NCBI GenBank assembly: GCA_026393835.1 | Contig: JAPKZK010000016.1 | Location: forward strand, 1 to 42,476 | DNA from: Candidatus Aminicenantota bacterium | Lineage (GTDB): Bacteria > Acidobacteriota > Aminicenantia > UBA2199 | Direction of reading: 5' to 3' | DNA: 42,476 nt | Shown here: positions 40,252 through 42,476 of the stretch, one piece after another | How the letters are laid out: every line of letters begins with the position of its first letter | Position numbering within the stretch: the stretch's first letter is position 1 | The notes under the pieces: generated by a model | What the model was told of the DNA's origin: nothing | What the model saw: the letters and a program-made list of their open reading frames with translations, nothing else | The model's database searches: none | Position numbers and translations under genes: made by a program

Positions 40252-42134
40252 GTGTAAAACTATCTCCCAAACAAGAACAGATTGTAAAAGATACAGAAGG
40301 AGCCTTATTAGTTATTGCCACTGCCGGAAGTGGGAAAATCCGCGTTTTAACCGAACGAGTCCGATATTTATTGGAAAACAAAAAGGGCCATTATAAAGTG
40401 CTGGCTCTTACGTTTACCAATAAAGCCGCCGAGGAAATGAAAAACCGCCTCGCGGATATTCCAAACTTAAACGAAAAAACGTTTATCGGAACCATCCACA
40501 GTTTTTGCCTCGAAGTCGTCAAATACCAGGGCAGTACCATCGGTTTAAAAGAGATGCCCCATATATTCGAATCGGAAGCCGACCGGGTTAAAATTCTCAG
40601 GGAGGTATTCGAATCTAACAACCATTTAAAACAATTTTTCCTGGACGCCCCGGATAAACAAAAATACCTCCATGAATGTTTAAATTTCATCAGTTCTCAA
40701 AAACGGAAATTGGTTATCCCTCAATACGATAATGGTTGGCATACTCAAGAGCTTCAATTTATTTTATATCAAGAATATCAAAAACTATTAACCGCGCAAA
40801 ATGCCGTCGATTTTGACGATATCCTGGTCTTGGCTCACAAGATTTTTGTCGAACGTCCTAAAGTCGCCGAATTATACAGGAACATATACAGATACATCTG
40901 TATCGATGAGGCCCAGGATTTGAATTATGCCCAATATGGAATTATTAAAGCCATGTGTGGCGATATCCATCGAAATGTTTTGATGGTGGGCGACCCAAAC
41001 CAGGCGATATATGGATTTAACGGTTCCGATAAGAAATATATGTGCGAATCTTTTAAAAAACATTTTAATGCCGAAGTCATTCGCCTGGATGAAAATTACC
41101 GGTCCTCTAAGGCCGTTATTCGCAGGGCCAATCGTTTGAACCCGAGAGCCATCGATGAAAAAACCGCGAAAATCGAAGGGGAAACCCAGGTTCTATCTTT
41201 TGAAGATGAAGAAGCAGAAGCTTCGTGGATAGTGGGAAAAATTAAATCCCTTTTGCAATCGAAAAATCATCCTGATATCGAGGGGGAAATCTCCCTGGAG
41301 AAAATGGCGGTACTGGCAAGAAATAAGTATGTTTTTAAAGCCCTGGAAAATACACTGGAAGAAAATCCCAGCATATATTATTTTTATAAAAAGACCAATG
41401 AATTGTCCAAGAGTGAATCGGATATAATGAAAATATTCGATCTTGGGACGCGAATCATTGTCAATCCCCTTGATGAAATCCATTTTTCGCTTATTTGTGA
41501 AGTAATTGGGATCGATCCTCAGCAGGATGTACCGTATAAAAAAGGGATTGAAAAGCTAGAGTGCCTTAAACAGAAGATAAAGGATCCCTTAATCAGAGAG
41601 CAATTCGATGTGATTCTCGAAGCATGGCAAATACTAGATCGAGATGAAACAAAATTCGAACAGGCGCTAGAAACAATAAATGCCTACGTTCAAGTGGAAT
41701 TTAATGATGAAGAAGATGTTCCGCAAAAGGCGCTTATATCCTCGGATATCGAAGAATGGAAAAACCTCTGGAATAAATACAAACAGCAATTTTTACCTGA
41801 GTATCGTTCATTAAAACATTTCAGGAGTGTCATTGCGATGGGTACTTTGCAAGTTATAAAAAACATAAGGGGGCTTACCCTGGGGACGGTTCATTCGGTG
41901 AAAGGGCTTGAATATGATATCGTTTTTTTAATGGGGATGACTGAGGGGACGTTTCCCGATTATCGGGCGATAAAAAGTGGGGCTTCCGCCGCCGCCCTCC
42001 AGGAAGAAAAAAACAATGCTTTTGTGGCCGTTACACGCTCAAAGAGATTACTTTATATTACCTATCCTTTAAAAAAATTAATGCCCTGGGGAGATTACCA
42101 GGATCAAAAGATATCAAGGTTTTTAGAATTATAA
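40248..42134 (+). CDS. gajB: Gabija-like GajB: UvrD/Rep-type superfamily 1 helicase with altered Walker A
   Basis: 628 residues. SF1A helicase motifs are in order: Q motif LSPKQEQIV, motif Ia ALTFTNKAAEEMKNRL, motif II CIDEAQDLN, motif III MVGDPNQAIYGFNGS, motif IV LDENYRSS, motif V GTVHSVKGLEYDIVFLMG, motif VI FVAVTRSKRLLYI. Walker A reads TAGSGKIRVL: Lys30 is kept but the next residue, normally Thr/Ser that binds Mg, is Ile31 (ATC; ACC would be one transition away). GajB senses DNA ends and activates GajA. Coupled to gajA by ATGA. If the Ile is real, ATP hydrolysis should be impaired. Confidence 0.9.
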   Translation: MSVKLSPKQEQIVKDTEGALLVIATAGSGKIRVLTERVRYLLENKKGHYKVLALTFTNKAAEEMKNRLADIPNLNEKTFIGTIHSFCLEVVKYQGSTIGLKEMPHIFESEADRVKILREVFESNNHLKQFFLDAPDKQKYLHECLNFISSQKRKLVIPQYDNGWHTQELQFILYQEYQKLLTAQNAVDFDDILVLAHKIFVERPKVAELYRNIYRYICIDEAQDLNYAQYGIIKAMCGDIHRNVLMVGDPNQAIYGFNGSDKKYMCESFKKHFNAEVIRLDENYRSSKAVIRRANRLNPRAIDEKTAKIEGETQVLSFEDEEAEASWIVGKIKSLLQSKNHPDIEGEISLEKMAVLARNKYVFKALENTLEENPSIYYFYKKTNELSKSESDIMKIFDLGTRIIVNPLDEIHFSLICEVIGIDPQQDVPYKKGIEKLECLKQKIKDPLIREQFDVILEAWQILDRDETKFEQALETINAYVQVEFNDEEDVPQKALISSDIEEWKNLWNKYKQQFLPEYRSLKHFRSVIAMGTLQVIKNIRGLTLGTVHSVKGLEYDIVFLMGMTEGTFPDYRAIKSGASAAALQEEKNNAFVAVTRSKRLLYITYPLKKLMPWGDYQDQKISRFLEL

Positions 42135-42171
42135 TCATCTATTTTTTGTTTTGACGACATTTGCCCCTCCC

Positions 42172-42340
42172 CTATTCAGAAGAATTTCTTTGTCCCAGAC
42201 AAGGCTTGGCTACTAAAAAGGTGCTCTCGCCTGCTTTAAAGATAAGATTTTCTAGTCCTGCGCCGCCAATTCCGATTATTTTATTGCCGATTTCTACATC
42301 CCATTTGAGGATTTTGATATTTTGAAAAAAAATTCGCCAG
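42172..42340 (-). CDS. C-terminal part of an unrecognised protein, cut by a group II intron
   Basis: On the minus strand the frame reads RIFFQNIKILKWDVEIGNK, then IIGIGGAGLENLIFKAGEST and FLVAKPCLGQRNSSE and stops at TAG (42174-42172). It is well ordered (glycine and charge patterns) but has no start; the frame continues into the intron 3' end. I do not recognise the family. The ILKWDxE segment recurs at 36376. Convergent with gajB, stops 37 bp apart. Confidence 0.45.
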
Positions 42341-42476
42341 TAGAGTAGTTGCGGGGGTTTCCCGCGTCCCTCATCGAACCGTACGTACAGATTTCCAGTA
42401 TACGGCTCACCGATAGTCTTCTTCCTCTAAGGCATGCACAGTAAAGTCGCGGATTCGTTTCATAGATAGATTAGTC
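42341..42476 (-). mobile_element. 3' end of a group II intron (domains V and VI), runs off the right edge
   Basis: On the minus strand, domain V is 42408-42376: GAGCCGTA pairs with TACGGTTC, with the AGC triad, a two-base CG bulge and a GGAAAT loop. Domain VI follows (42375 to about 42341): a GCGGG/CCCGC stem and CTACTCTAC with the branch-point A. The ending is like bacterial class C introns, which insert beside terminator-like hairpins; the 3' exon here begins with a run of eight T. A frame ending at 42407 (FTVHALEEEDYR) might be the reverse transcriptase tail. The rest lies outside. Confidence 0.75.

Noticed and set aside
1..42476. tRNA or rRNA genes
   Set aside because: No cloverleaf with TTCRANNC arm or rRNA-like block was recognised; only the group II intron end looks like structured RNA.

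Overview
The window is a chromosomal segment of a Gram-negative bacterium. It carries TatA and TatC, a lipoprotein-type sulfate-binding protein, the MEP-pathway enzyme IspF, the GTPase Der, ParA/ParB and a sigma-54-type promoter. Large NRPS genes, two-component-propeller GGDEF sensors and dense intergenic repeats together suggest a large-genome member of the Acidobacteriota/Aminicenantes type. That placement is inferred from gene style only; there is no rRNA or other marker here to test it.

Left part (1-21 kb), mostly ordinary genes. The window opens inside the terminal part of an NRPS (E-C-A-PCP-TE), whose thioesterase has Cys instead of Ser as nucleophile. It converges on a PHP-domain protein and an ADP-ribosylglycohydrolase. 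Then come about 1 kb of phased 21-bp repeat arrays, a cation diffusion facilitator, a family 2 glycosyltransferase, a propeller/GGDEF sensor overlapping tatA-tatC, a PIN-TRAM/ispF/der/HAD cluster and parA-parB.

Middle (20.6-27.6 kb). A membrane protein and a ribbon-helix-helix regulator face a complete sulfate/thiosulfate ABC operon (binding protein, two permeases, ATPase). A 51-codon Cys-rich ORF is coupled to both neighbours between cysW and cysA. A membrane protein and an XRE regulator follow.

Right part (27.6-42.5 kb), an accessory/defence island. Intergenic space here is full of relics and repeats: a 14-unit 20-bp array, a broken VapBC-like module, duplicated DUF2283 genes, C-terminal relics of a STAND-TPR gene, a MITE-like element and purine-rich inverted repeats. 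Intact systems are (i) an MNT/HEPN toxin-antitoxin pair; (ii) a four-gene, translationally coupled conflict operon: Trypco1 - trypsin-like protease - KGGVGR-ATPase/SIR2-like/TIR fusion - nSTAND NTPase with a membrane segment and TPRs; (iii) an isolated Cys-rich 56-residue peptide gene with its own -24/-12 promoter, strong RBS and intrinsic terminator, which looks like a RiPP-type precursor without a local modifying enzyme; (iv) a Gabija-like pair (OLD/TOPRIM nuclease plus UvrD-type helicase) with a consensus promoter but a damaged helicase Walker A. The window ends in the 3' end (domains V and VI) of a group II intron on the minus strand, abutting the C-terminal part of an unrecognised coding frame.

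The best candidates for something undescribed are the KGGVGR-SIR2-TIR protein with degenerate SIR2 catalytic positions in its protease/Trypco1/nSTAND operon, and the sigma-54-controlled Cys-rich peptide beside it.
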